Under the pieces are notes generated by a model. That model saw nothing but the letters and a program-made list of their open reading frames with translations. It did no database searches and was not told the DNA's origin. A stretch of 64,000 nt of DNA from an uncultured Schlesneria sp. (lineage in GTDB: Bacteria > Planctomycetota > Planctomycetia > Planctomycetales > Planctomycetaceae), in assembly GCA_903871875.1 (NCBI GenBank), contig CAIQIR010000176.1, positions 1-64,000 of the forward strand. Reading direction: 5' to 3'. The first letter of the stretch is position 1, and each line of letters starts with the position of its first letter. The translations under genes and the position numbers were made by a program. Positions 55,060 to 64,000 of this stretch are shown in pieces.

Positions 55060-55856
55060 CGAGATGTCCTTCGTGTTAGTGCGATTTCACGCGTTCTTTT
55101 TTTCATTCGCAGTCGGCTGATTGTAGACGAGTCGTATGATCCGACCAGATTCTATGCCGCTAGTGACTGACCAACGCTCAACAACGGCTGTGAATCTTCT
55201 CCAATCGGTCTCGATCGCCGTTTTGAAGAATGCGCAGACGCAATCATACAAGCGAGCACGGGGAATGTCAGGCATCGAGCGGTACTTGCCGTACTGTGAA
55301 AAAAGCGATGTTTGCAGAAAAAAGCGATGTTCGCAGTCTGTCAAAATGAATTGACGAGATGGCGAATCGACTCCTGTCGAAGTCTTCCTCATTTCGTGGA
55401 AGAGTTGTCGCAAAAGCGGCCTCGCTATTCCTCCGTACCGGAAGCTTGCTAAGTCGTGATTGGGAGAACAACGGCGCGCTGACAAAAGTCATCATTCACG
55501 TGGCAAAACCACCTCGTGCACTTAGGTGAAGTCTTAACGTACGTACCAATCGCTTCATGCAACAGCTTCAAAAACACTGGCTTCTCAATTAGTTGCGGAC
55601 GTGAGGTTCAGGCCGAAAGAACGTGGACGTTGAGAAATGTCCACGTTCTTGCACTTTAATGCTCGTCGTAATCCCTACAACGATTCGTTCGTTCTGAGGC
55701 TGTCACTATTGAGATTGGCGCGTCGCACATGTGACAAGGCTTCTTTATTCAGCAGGCGATCGACTCAAGAACGGTCACGAATGGAAGGGGAAAGAACGGG
55801 AACGTCGATTGCATTCACATTGGAATGCGTGTTTTGTTGTATGTTGTTGCGGGCAG
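55060..55856. other. intergenic region with a 19-base tandem repeat
   Basis: About 800 bases before the helical exported protein gene. A tandem duplication of a 19-base unit (GAAAAAAGCGATGTTTGCA) lies at 55298-55316 and 55317-55335, with one mismatch. No arsR or other gene is convincing. Frames here are Arg- and Ser-rich without ribosome-binding sites. Confidence 0.5.
55298..55335 (+). repeat. two tandem 19-base repeats
   Basis: GAAAAAAGCGATGTTTGCA is followed directly by GAAAAAAGCGATGTTCGCA. The one difference is T to C at position 16. A short slippage duplication in non-coding sequence is the simplest explanation. Confidence 0.8.
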
Positions 55857-57626
55857 ATGATGGCACTTTGGTCTCGTCGATTATTGATGCTGTTGCTCGT
55901 CACCAGAGTGATGGTCGATGGCGGGGCATTGCTCGCTGGGAACAGTGAGACGCTGCTCAACGAAATTGGGCTGGCAGAGCTTCAAGCGAAAGCAGAAGAG
56001 GCCGTTGCCAGTGAGCTCGCCGAACGAAGTGCGGCAGATCTCAATGGAGTCGAATCGCTTTACGCGAGCGGCTACGCCAGCTGGCGAGAAGCAATCGAAG
56101 CACGTCACGATTCCTTCCGCGCCGCCGAACGTCTGGGGGCGATCAAGCGATTTCGCGAATGGTTGCAAAGGGTGCGGAGAGCATCCAGCGAATTCGGGGG
56201 AACCACGAATAGTTCGCGACCAATGATCATACATCTGGATCTTTCATTTCCAGGTTCACGCGGCGTATTGGGGTGGGTTCGTCCCGAACGACTCAATGAA
56301 CTCGATCGCGACCTGTTGATTCAGCTGTTGGTTCAGCGAAGTGAGCTTGCTGTAGGGCTTGTTGATGAGATTGACTCGGTACGTTACCAGGCTGAGTATG
56401 TTGCCTGGCGACTGGAGAGATTGAGATCGCAAACACCCGTTTCCGGCGCGGAGCTCAAGGCGACTCAATCTCATCAAAACCTATTGCAAACTCGTCTCGC
56501 ATTGGCTCAAGCCATTCATGACCGACGAAAAAGCGAGCATGGAATTCTCGTTGCTTCGATTGGCGATATTCACAACATTGCCATGGATCCAGAGCATCTG
56601 GACCAGCGTTCTCGCCTCCACAACAACGTCCTTCCCGGAATCACAACTCAGTACATGCAGCGGCACCGTGAACGTCTCGTCACGATTCTGACTTATGAAG
56701 CCAATGCACGCGGGGTTCTCGAGCAGGTTCAGTCGGCACGAAACCTCTCCGATCTTGTGGACCGCAGTCGCACAATAAATCGAGGCCAATTTGTCGGGGA
56801 AGCTCAATCTCAATTAACCGAGCAAGGGCTTGCTGTCCGTCCGATCGCAGGGCTGAAGCCACGGGATCCGAATCACGACGATCCGAGTCATCAACAACAC
56901 GCCGGAGGGGATCGGAACGTCGGGGTGGTCGCCCACCAAGTTCCATTTCGTGAAGAGTCGACCAGCGAGCCGTCAATTGATCGGTTGTTTGCCTATCGGA
57001 GTGACCGACCTTTGCTGCGGAAGGCGATCGAAATTGCTCGCGAATGGTTCGAAGCGATCTCTGAACGAGATGTGGCCGAACACGAACGAAGCTGGCGATC
57101 CGAGTTCGTACAGCGGTTGCAACGACAGTCGCAACCGAGTCCGAACGAAATCCTCGCCGCCAAGTATGCTAGCGACGTCTGCATTGGACGAGTTCGAGCA
57201 GCCTCGGAGCGTGCATTCCTTGTTTGTATGCTGTTTGATCAAATTCCTGACGTCGCGGAAGACGAATCGGCGATCCAACTCAGTTTGATCGGTGACGAAG
57301 AAGCAGAAACGTTGCTAAGCGTCGCCGAACAACATGTCGCATCATTTTCCCATTCGCGGGGGCAACAGCGACTTGCGGTACAAGCAGCCAAAGTGGATGG
57401 TCTCAGGATTCTACAGTCCGCTGGGCATGCATCGGCCGACGAAATGGCTCGTGCAGAGCTAACGCTGAATTTGGTGAAGTGTGAGCAAGAATCGGCTCGA
57501 CGTCGTTTACGTCTGGCTGAACTCGACCTGGAAATAATGAAGTCGATTCTTGCATTGAGGAATGCCCATGATCTCGCTCATGAGGGACTCCATGGGGTGG
57601 GAAAAGCGACAGGGAAAGAAGATTAA
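55857..57626 (+). CDS. helical exported protein, unknown function
   Basis: About 589 residues if it starts at ATG 55857 (or 55860), which opens a signal-like MMALWSRRLLMLLLVTRVMV. An upstream start would add 42 Arg/His/Cys-rich residues that look non-coding. The mature protein is Glu/Arg/Ala/Gln-rich and helical; long stretches such as LNEIGLAELQAKAEEAVASE and ARRRLRLAELDLEIMKSILA suggest coiled coils. It resembles the hairpins of TolC-like or adaptor proteins in style, but I recognise no family. The next gene starts 90 bases later and is also exported; TolC-family genes follow. Confidence 0.65.
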   Translation: MMALWSRRLLMLLLVTRVMVDGGALLAGNSETLLNEIGLAELQAKAEEAVASELAERSAADLNGVESLYASGYASWREAIEARHDSFRAAERLGAIKRFREWLQRVRRASSEFGGTTNSSRPMIIHLDLSFPGSRGVLGWVRPERLNELDRDLLIQLLVQRSELAVGLVDEIDSVRYQAEYVAWRLERLRSQTPVSGAELKATQSHQNLLQTRLALAQAIHDRRKSEHGILVASIGDIHNIAMDPEHLDQRSRLHNNVLPGITTQYMQRHRERLVTILTYEANARGVLEQVQSARNLSDLVDRSRTINRGQFVGEAQSQLTEQGLAVRPIAGLKPRDPNHDDPSHQQHAGGDRNVGVVAHQVPFREESTSEPSIDRLFAYRSDRPLLRKAIEIAREWFEAISERDVAEHERSWRSEFVQRLQRQSQPSPNEILAAKYASDVCIGRVRAASERAFLVCMLFDQIPDVAEDESAIQLSLIGDEEAETLLSVAEQHVASFSHSRGQQRLAVQAAKVDGLRILQSAGHASADEMARAELTLNLVKCEQESARRRLRLAELDLEIMKSILALRNAHDLAHEGLHGVGKATGKED

Positions 57627-57716
57627 TGTAGACAGCGGTTCTGTGTCGCGAACAATAGGATTGGTGATCATTCAACAGGGCCGAGTGTTCTTCTGTGGAT
57701 CAAAGCGAGGCAATCG

Positions 57717-58193
57717 ATGACTTACTGGAAATACTTCTTATTTCTGACGTTGTGCTTGCCGTCGTCGCGGATCGCATCTGCGCAAGGTGATCCGTACTAC
57801 TATTCGACATGGCACGCTCGGCCGGGGGCAGAGATGTCGTGGACGAGTTTGTCTGTGATGCCCGAAAATGCTTATCAATCGAGCTACGTGTTGTCTGGAT
57901 CGATGTATCCGCACTCGCCGAAGTACTTTCAACCCGGGTTTGGGTATGCCGTACCAAGACAACCATTCCGATCGCCGCTCCGCTATTACAACCAGCAATA
58001 CTCGTTTGGCCGGCTGACCACGGGCTCACCCATTGAATATTCTGTCGGTCAATCGACGACCGGGGATGGAAGCGTGTTCGGTACTACCGGACTTGGACAG
58101 ATCGGTGGATTGGCTCCCGTGAGTACCTTGAATCGGCCATGGTATTTTCCGGGGTCACCCGGGAACGATACCGAGTTCCAATATGGGTGGTAG
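57717..58193 (+). CDS. Tyr/Pro-rich exported protein, unknown function
   Basis: 158 residues. A signal peptide (MTYWKYFLFLTLCLPSSRIA) is followed by an aromatic, proline-rich mature region, for example GDPYYYSTWHARPGAEM, MYPHSPKYFQPGFGYAVP and RPWYFPGSPG. Such composition suits a surface or matrix component. ATG at 57717 has GAGG upstream. It lies 90 bases after the helical exported protein gene on the same strand, and could be a partner. No family recognised. Confidence 0.7.
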   Translation: MTYWKYFLFLTLCLPSSRIASAQGDPYYYSTWHARPGAEMSWTSLSVMPENAYQSSYVLSGSMYPHSPKYFQPGFGYAVPRQPFRSPLRYYNQQYSFGRLTTGSPIEYSVGQSTTGDGSVFGTTGLGQIGGLAPVSTLNRPWYFPGSPGNDTEFQYGW

Positions 58194-59083
58194 TCGTCCA
58201 TACGATTCAAGTCAATTGTGCGACAACTTCGTTGAGAAAATGACGGCGATCCCCCATTGAGAATGAGTGAAGTCTCTGTCGGGCTGCTTGTCCTGACCGT
58301 TCAAAAATCGATTGTTCCGACGGCCAGGAGGATTGGGATTGATTTCACAGGTTCAAGAGAGAACGCGGTCGATAGTCGCCCGTCAGCGGCTTTTGAAATT
58401 TGATTGTGAAACTGCCTGACCATGTGTCAGTGTCCATTGCCGATCGCGTAGCGTGTGATTAAGTGGTCCGATGCAATCGCATTTGAAGGTGAACGTCGCG
58501 CTCGCTACGAAAATGGTCTGGTTGATTACAACCGATCAGTTGTCAGTGATCAGCAGAACCTGCCGATTTGATGGCGGGCCGATTAGAAGCTTTGATGGTG
58601 TTAAGTTTCTTGCGGGTGGAAATACGGATTTGAGATGTGAACAATTGGTCTCCACGCCAATCGGTACCCGGATAACCCTTCCAATCGTTGTACTTACACA
58701 GCAATGGGGGGGCGCTGGCGAGCGATCCAAGCAAATGGCGAATAGCTTGTGCAAAATATGTACATTGAAGCGACTGTACGACAGGTATTGCATTTTCCGA
58801 CGTTTCTGTTCGAGGTGCTGGAATCCGGCCGCCGTCATTGACGTCCCAATTCAGTCGTTTTTTTTTAGAGTCGATACCAAATTGGGATCACACTTGTCAG
58901 GCCGTCGGTTGGCGTTTGGGTGAGTCCCGAATTTGCCCAAAGCACGTCGCAAAAAAACTCGCGTCACGACGTAAACGTCGCTCGACTCATCGAGAACCGC
59001 TCGTGAGTTTTTTGCGCCTGCGCGAATGGAGTCGTCGCAACGAGGTCAGATCGTGATGCGAGAACGGAATCGGGATCGGATCC
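58194..59083. other. intergenic region before the TolC pair
   Basis: About 890 bases. Plus-strand frames at 58471-58923 and 58838-59056 lack ribosome-binding sites and protein-like composition, so I do not call them. I found no inverted repeat or promoter I can name with confidence. A promoter for the first TolC-family gene must lie here. Confidence 0.45.
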
Positions 59084-61288
59084 ATGTTTTCAATTTTTCA
59101 CGGGATCCGCTGCTCAAACTCAAGTCCCCCGATCAAGATTATCAAGAGTGAAGTATCGATCACTTTCGGTTTGATCTTAGTGGCGATGCTGTCGGTTTGT
59201 GTGTCTTCGCAAGGTGAAGAGCAGGATCGCAGGACGAAGAACCGCAATCAGGTTCGTTCGACGATATCATCACGGCCAGCAACTTCAGGATCGCCGCTGA
59301 TTTCTCCCGTTTCGTTGAAGCTGGAAAAAGTTTTTCGGACTGCAGGCGAGGCGGCAGACGGACAGCTGCCGGAGCTATTATCCGATCATCTGATAGAACC
59401 GGTGATCTTGCCTGCGCCTGCGGGGAAAGATTCGGTGGCGGACGGTTGGTGGCTTGAGCGTGTCCAAACTCCGGTTCGGCCCGGCCGGGCGTCGATCAAT
59501 ATTACGATGGAATCGCTGCTACTAAGTGCAGTTTGCCACTCGACTCAAATTCGGGTTTACAGCGAACTCCCATTGATTCGCGAGACTTCGGTGACAGAAG
59601 TCGAAGCGGCATTTGATCCCCTGGCTTTTGTAGAATCGCGCTGGGACGACACTAGTGATCCGGTGGGAAATGCGCTGACAACGGGCAGCGGCGGCCGGTA
59701 CAAGAACCGTCAGTTCTCGTCGGCGGCAGGATTGCGACAGAAGACGATTGTGGGTGGAAATGTGGAAGTCTCACAACGGCTGGGGCTTCAAGATACGAAT
59801 TCCAAGTTCTTTGTTCCCGGCCAACAGGGCACGACGAAGCTGGCGATCAGCTATACCCAGCCTTTGTTGCGCGGTCGAGGCCGAGCCTACAACGAAAGCT
59901 TGATCGTGTTGGCGCAAATTGATCGTGGTGTTTCGGAGGGAGAGTTTTCCAGCCAACTTCAGTCGCACCTGCTGGATGTGGCACGGGCCTATTGGGGGCT
60001 GTATCTCGAGCGGGTGACGTTTGCCCAAAAGCGAAAGTCGCTCACTCGCGCCGAGGACGTGTTGCAGAAACTCAAAAATCGCATCGAGATCGATGCCGTC
60101 GCATCGCAGATCCAGCGGGCGGAAGCGGAGGTGGCGACCCGACTTTCCGAGCTGGTTCGCGCCGAACTGGGAGTCGAGAATGCGGAGGCCCGCATTCGGT
60201 CTCTAGTGAACGATCCAGCTCTGGGTGATGACGATTCAGGGGTCGAATTGATTCCAATGGACTTGCCGTCGGAAGACCCCTGTCCATCGGACCTTCACGC
60301 CTCTCTGATCACTGCCATGGAAAATCGTCCGGAAATTGGTCAGGCCATTCAGCAGATTAAAGCGGGGTGTGTTCGTGCGGAAATGTCCAAGCACGAGCTT
60401 CTGCCGGTATTGAATTTGATCACCGAAGCGTATGCCTCGGGACTCCAAGGGGACTACAGCCTTGGCGATGCGTTCACCGACCAGTTTCACCGAGGTCGTC
60501 CGAGCTATACGGTCGGACTGCAATATGAAGTGCCGCTTTATAATCGCGAAGCAAAATCACGGAATGAACGCCGAAATCTGGAACTCAGACAACTGCGCAA
60601 CCAATACGAAACTACCGTCAAGGCTCTGGCTCTCGAAGTCGAAGTCGCGGTTTCTGAACTTGAAACATCGTTTAGTGAAACTCGGTCCCAGCGACGTGCA
60701 TTGAAGGCAGGCAGTTCACAACTCGAATATCTCGAGAGGAGGTGGGAGTTTCTGCCCCATGAGGGGGGAAACGCCTCATTGATGTTGGAAAATCTGTTGA
60801 CCGCCCAAGAACGGCTAGTGCGTTCGGAAGAGGCCTTTGCCCAAGCGTGGGTGACTTACAACGTCGCTCTGGTGAACCATCGCCGCGTGACCGGCGAATT
60901 GCTTCAACACCATGAAATCACCTGGAACGACTACGTCGATGAGTGCGATTCGATCAAAACACGGCAAGTGTTGATGTCTCCAGGGCTGGACGGGTCAGGC
61001 GCGTCGCCAGAGACGTCAGATACTAAGCCGCTTGATACGGAAATGCCGTCGAGTCGCAGCCGCGATTTACTGAAGCAAAAACAGAATTCACAAAAAGAGA
61101 ATGAAGAAGGAAGTGACAGAGGCTCAAATCGAGCCGCCTCCGCTGAAATCATTGTGAATGCTGATGAATTTGGTACGGAACAAAAGGCTACTGAAAATTC
61201 TGAGTTGCTCGCAGAACCTGCACGAGTGGAGACGACACCTTCCGCGCGTCGCTCGCTCTTCAAGTCGTTCTCAAAAAAGAAGCAATAG
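59084..61288 (+). CDS. TolC-family outer membrane efflux protein, copy 1
   Basis: 734 residues. Outer membrane channel for efflux or type I secretion. A signal-like segment lies near residues 25-45 (VSITFGLILVAMLSVCVSSQ). The two OEP halves show typical marks: LAISYTQPLLRGRGRAYNES, SELVRAELGVENAEARIRSL, VNDPALG, and in the second half MENRPEIGQAIQQIKAGCVR with the following coiled coil. A long low-complexity C-terminal tail (SQKENEEGSDRGSNRA...) is not part of the family. It is a close relative of the next gene. No adaptor or pump lies nearby; the RND pump is 45 kb away. Confidence 0.9.
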   Translation: MFSIFHGIRCSNSSPPIKIIKSEVSITFGLILVAMLSVCVSSQGEEQDRRTKNRNQVRSTISSRPATSGSPLISPVSLKLEKVFRTAGEAADGQLPELLSDHLIEPVILPAPAGKDSVADGWWLERVQTPVRPGRASINITMESLLLSAVCHSTQIRVYSELPLIRETSVTEVEAAFDPLAFVESRWDDTSDPVGNALTTGSGGRYKNRQFSSAAGLRQKTIVGGNVEVSQRLGLQDTNSKFFVPGQQGTTKLAISYTQPLLRGRGRAYNESLIVLAQIDRGVSEGEFSSQLQSHLLDVARAYWGLYLERVTFAQKRKSLTRAEDVLQKLKNRIEIDAVASQIQRAEAEVATRLSELVRAELGVENAEARIRSLVNDPALGDDDSGVELIPMDLPSEDPCPSDLHASLITAMENRPEIGQAIQQIKAGCVRAEMSKHELLPVLNLITEAYASGLQGDYSLGDAFTDQFHRGRPSYTVGLQYEVPLYNREAKSRNERRNLELRQLRNQYETTVKALALEVEVAVSELETSFSETRSQRRALKAGSSQLEYLERRWEFLPHEGGNASLMLENLLTAQERLVRSEEAFAQAWVTYNVALVNHRRVTGELLQHHEITWNDYVDECDSIKTRQVLMSPGLDGSGASPETSDTKPLDTEMPSSRSRDLLKQKQNSQKENEEGSDRGSNRAASAEIIVNADEFGTEQKATENSELLAEPARVETTPSARRSLFKSFSKKKQ

Positions 61289-61323
61289 CTGTTATTCAGG
61301 GCGATTCGACAGGGATGTGAATC

Positions 61324-63246
61324 ATGATTAGACCGGCGAGGACCGTGAATGCTGCCAATTATTTGTACAAGGGATTTGTGCTCATCGTCATTTTCAGCGG
61401 GGTGTGTCCGGCAATCATCGCTCAAGTTGACGCCGAGACACGCAAACAGGATTGCTGGTCAACCGATTCACAGGCTCCCAAAATCAAACTGCGAGACCGG
61501 AGGTCCGCGACTGTCTCAATTGCGACGCTAGATGAAAATGCCGGCGCCATGGCTGACACGTCGCTCTCGGTCGAGCGACTCAGTCCAGAGCGGAGTAAAG
61601 CCGAAGTGCCGCTGACACCCTGGTGGCTCGACAAAGTTCGGGAGACCATGCGCCCGAAAGCTGATCCGCTGTTTCTTTCACTCGACTCATTGCTGGTACG
61701 AACGGTTGCTCATTCGTCACAAGTTAAAGTTTACAGCGATCTTCCATTGATTCGCGAGACGGCAATTACAGGGGCCAGCGCGGCGTTCGACTGGCATGCG
61801 TTTCTGGATTCACGCTGGAACGATACGAACGACCCCGTGGGAAACACGTTGACGGGAGCTTTTCCCCGGTACAAGAATCAACAACTTTCCAACGCGACAG
61901 GATTGCGACGCCGTACATTGACCGGAGGAAGACTGGAAGCGTCACAGCAGTTTGGATTTCAAAACTCGAATTCCATCTACCTCAATCCGAATCCACAGGC
62001 GACCACGCGGCTGGCGATCAGCTATACCCAACCGCTGATGCGTGGAAGTGGCGAGATCTATAACAAGAGTTTGATCTGCCTGGCCGAGATCGAGACAAAA
62101 ATGGCCGAAAGCGAGTTTTGTCGGAAACTGCAGTCACACCTGCTGGATGTGACCCACGCATTCTGGACCTTGTACATCGAACGCACGAATGTTGTTTTGA
62201 AAAGGCGGTCTTTACATCAGGCCGAAGACATTGCCGAGATCCTGAGGAATCGAGAGGGGATTGATTCCGTCCCGTCGCAAACCCAGAGGGCCGAAGCGGA
62301 AATCGCGATGCGACAGTCGGAGTTGATACGAGCTCGCGCCTCGGTGCGTACTTCGGAAGCGAGATTACGATCGTTGGTCAACGATCCGCAAATGGGGACG
62401 TTTGAAACGGTCGAACTCATCCCGCTCGATCAACCGATCCAGGAGGAAATCCTAATCAACCGAACGGAGGCACTTTCGCTGGCAATCATGAATCGGCCCG
62501 AGATTGATCGATCTCTGGCGCAAATCAAAGCGGGAGCAGTTCGGATGGATATGGCAAAGAACGAATGGCTCCCATTGTTAAATGTGATTACTCAAACATA
62601 CGTCGCGGCCCTTTCTAGCGGTGATGACGTGGCGGAATCCTGGTCCAGCCAGTTCACGACGGGCGACCCGAGTTACTCCTCCGGTTTGCAACTCGAAGTA
62701 CCGGTCGGAAATCGCGTAGCACGAGCTCGTTTGGAACGCCGAACGCTCGAATGTCGTCAGCTGCGCCATGAATACGAAACAGCAGTGAAAGCACTGGCGC
62801 TGGAAGTCGGCATGTCGGTCCGTGAAGTTCGTGCCACATTTGCTCAAATGAACGCTCAATCGAAAGCGGTTCGTGCCAGTGGTGCACAGTTAGAGCTTCT
62901 CGAACGGCGTTGGAAACTTGTGCCGGGCGAAGGCGATAAGGGGTCACTCATATTGGAAAATATACTGCAAGCGCAATCACGAAGTTCCAAATCGGCTGTG
63001 GCCTACGTCAACGCCTGGGTGAAATACAATTTGGCATTGGTCGACTTGAAGCGGGCCACCGGCGAATTGCTAAGGCAAGAACAGATCACGTGGTCAGACT
63101 ATCGCGATGAATGCGACGGACTCAAATCCCGTATTATTGCAAAAGCCGATCGGGAACATCTGTCGACGGAATCGAGTAATGTCCCTGCAAATGAAGGCCA
63201 TTCGTCGGAGAAAAAACGTGCTTCGGAATTGTCCCCGCCGCGCTGA
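61324..63246 (+). CDS. TolC-family outer membrane efflux protein, copy 2
   Basis: 640 residues. It shares the order of motifs with the preceding gene: VYSDLPLIRETAITGASAAF, LAISYTQPLMRGSGEIYN, SELIRARASVRTSEARLRSL, MNRPEIDRSLAQIKAGAVRM. The start ATG at 61324 lies 35 bases after the stop of copy 1, so the two are in one operon and are tandem duplicates that have diverged. The N-terminal and C-terminal extensions are shorter than in copy 1. The two could form different channels or pair with different adaptors. Confidence 0.9.
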   Translation: MIRPARTVNAANYLYKGFVLIVIFSGVCPAIIAQVDAETRKQDCWSTDSQAPKIKLRDRRSATVSIATLDENAGAMADTSLSVERLSPERSKAEVPLTPWWLDKVRETMRPKADPLFLSLDSLLVRTVAHSSQVKVYSDLPLIRETAITGASAAFDWHAFLDSRWNDTNDPVGNTLTGAFPRYKNQQLSNATGLRRRTLTGGRLEASQQFGFQNSNSIYLNPNPQATTRLAISYTQPLMRGSGEIYNKSLICLAEIETKMAESEFCRKLQSHLLDVTHAFWTLYIERTNVVLKRRSLHQAEDIAEILRNREGIDSVPSQTQRAEAEIAMRQSELIRARASVRTSEARLRSLVNDPQMGTFETVELIPLDQPIQEEILINRTEALSLAIMNRPEIDRSLAQIKAGAVRMDMAKNEWLPLLNVITQTYVAALSSGDDVAESWSSQFTTGDPSYSSGLQLEVPVGNRVARARLERRTLECRQLRHEYETAVKALALEVGMSVREVRATFAQMNAQSKAVRASGAQLELLERRWKLVPGEGDKGSLILENILQAQSRSSKSAVAYVNAWVKYNLALVDLKRATGELLRQEQITWSDYRDECDGLKSRIIAKADREHLSTESSNVPANEGHSSEKKRASELSPPR

Positions 63247-63322
63247 TCGACGTGCCGGCTGGCCGACGATTTGAATAGTCCTCATCACAAACGTACTCGC
63301 AGGTGGCGGACGGGATCGATCA

Positions 63323-64000
63323 TCATTTGACTTCCGCATCGCGAAGCCGAACTCGGGATTGAGATTGGGTACCGGGGTGTGATGGCCGCAGTGGCGTCTC
63401 GTTCGATTGACGATCATCTTGAGACGGCAGAGTCGTCGAGTTGGATATCTTGCGAGCCAGCGACATCAACCAGGAAATGACCTGATTTCGTCCGCTCTCT
63501 TTGGCGACATACAGGCATTGATCCGCCTGATCTAAAAGTTGGCTCGGTTCAAGGGCACCCAGCGACCGTTCGGATACTCCGAAGCTGGCCGTGATTGATA
63601 GGCCTTCGATCGTTTCTGACGCGATTTTCCTGCGAAATTGTTCGGCAACCTGACTCGCCTGATCCAACGTAGTGTTCGGAAGCAAAATGCAGAATTCCTC
63701 ACCGCCAAACCGTGACACAACGTCACCTTCGCGCGCCATCGTTCGTAAAATCGATGCAACAGCTTTTAGGACTTCGTCTCCGGTTGCGTGACCGCGGGTG
63801 TCATTGACGCTTTTGAAGTGATCGATGTCCACCATAATGCAGGAAATTGGCAATCCCGTTTTCTCTGCTTCCTTCCACGCGGGTTCGAAACGGCTGAAAA
63901 ATGAGCGGCGATTCATGCATCCGGTCAGCGGGTCGGTCGTTGCCAGCCGCTCCAATTCCACGTTTTGAAGACGGATGGCTTCGTGGGATACATTTAAACG
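63323..64000 (-). CDS. GGDEF diguanylate cyclase, 5' end beyond the window
   Basis: The frame is open to the window edge; the part seen is about 225 residues. It carries the diguanylate cyclase domain, which makes cyclic di-GMP. The active site is SRFGGEEFCILLP, and an inhibitory I-site RxxD (REGD) lies five residues before it. The metal/phosphate-binding part VDIDHFKSVNDTRGHATGDE is intact. A helical linker (VSHEAIRLQNVELERLATTD) precedes the domain, so an input domain is expected to the right of the window. A Ser/Arg-rich C-terminal tail follows the domain. A GTG at 63961 could start a short form, but the open upstream frame argues against it. Confidence 0.93.
   Translation of the reverse strand, partial: RLNVSHEAIRLQNVELERLATTDPLTGCMNRRSFFSRFEPAWKEAEKTGLPISCIMVDIDHFKSVNDTRGHATGDEVLKAVASILRTMAREGDVVSRFGGEEFCILLPNTTLDQASQVAEQFRRKIASETIEGLSITASFGVSERSLGALEPSQLLDQADQCLYVAKESGRNQVISWLMSLARKISNSTTLPSQDDRQSNETPLRPSHPGTQSQSRVRLRDAEVK

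Noticed and set aside
55087-55485. Minus-strand frame upstream of arsD as a possible arsR
   Set aside because: It lacks the helix-turn-helix and the cysteine motif of ArsR, and its composition is random-like.

Overview
This 64 kb window reads as bacterial chromosome of moderate GC content, most likely from a planctomycete of the Planctomycetaceae type. That placement is an inference from gene style: very large secreted or membrane proteins of unknown function, an EF-hand plus PD40 beta-propeller fusion, a Gly/Met-rich exported protein, small clusters with much intergenic space, and housekeeping genes scattered singly. I see no rRNA, tRNA, CRISPR array, insertion sequence or prophage.

Layout. 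0.4-2.6 kb: an APC-family amino-acid permease and trpF. 3.1-4.1 kb: an exported Gly/Met-rich protein. 4.1-8.0 kb (minus): a DUF58 protein and a TgpA-like membrane transglutaminase. 8.4-9.7 kb: ATP sulfurylase with a clear terminator. 10.1-14.7 kb: a lipoprotein adaptor and an RND efflux pump with an unusual membrane insertion. 15.1-18.1 kb: a small membrane protein, a cytoplasmic thioredoxin-like protein, an unknown protein and an SDR oxidoreductase. 18.2-20.2 kb (minus): the EF-hand/PD40 fusion, divergent from dnaK. 20.6-25.4 kb: dnaK and clpB. 25.4-26.0 kb (minus): rpmB and gatC. 26.3-28.8 kb: a PhyH-type dioxygenase and glutamine-dependent NAD synthetase. 29.5-40.9 kb: two giant genes carrying three copies of one unrecognised secreted, membrane-anchored module. 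41.1-43.6 kb: a DsbD-type thiol reductase. 43.6-48.6 kb: a formyltransferase-like gene, decayed-looking sequence, an acyl-adenylating enzyme and aldehyde dehydrogenase whose sizes match LuxE and LuxC, and a Wzm-like ABC permease. 48.8-52.7 kb: a secreted protein, aspS, an overlooked 59-codon reading frame and csrA. 52.7-55.1 kb: a lipoprotein, endonuclease IV, a small exported protein and a solitary ArsD. 55.9-63.2 kb: a helical exported protein, a Tyr/Pro-rich exported protein and two tandem TolC-family paralogues. 63.3-64.0 kb (minus): the C-terminal part of a GGDEF diguanylate cyclase running off the right edge.

How the parts fit. Much of the window concerns the cell envelope: export, efflux, thiol chemistry in the periplasm, envelope glycan or lipid export, and the three-module giant proteins. 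The most novel-looking item is the 29.5-40.9 kb pair. The 1110-residue and about 2607-residue proteins share the same N-terminal motif series three times. The larger one contains what looks like a buried signal peptide between its halves, as expected if two secreted proteins had fused. The LuxE/LuxC-like pair without luciferase genes is the best candidate for an unusual metabolic function. All functional statements come from reading motifs in the translations; no database search was run.
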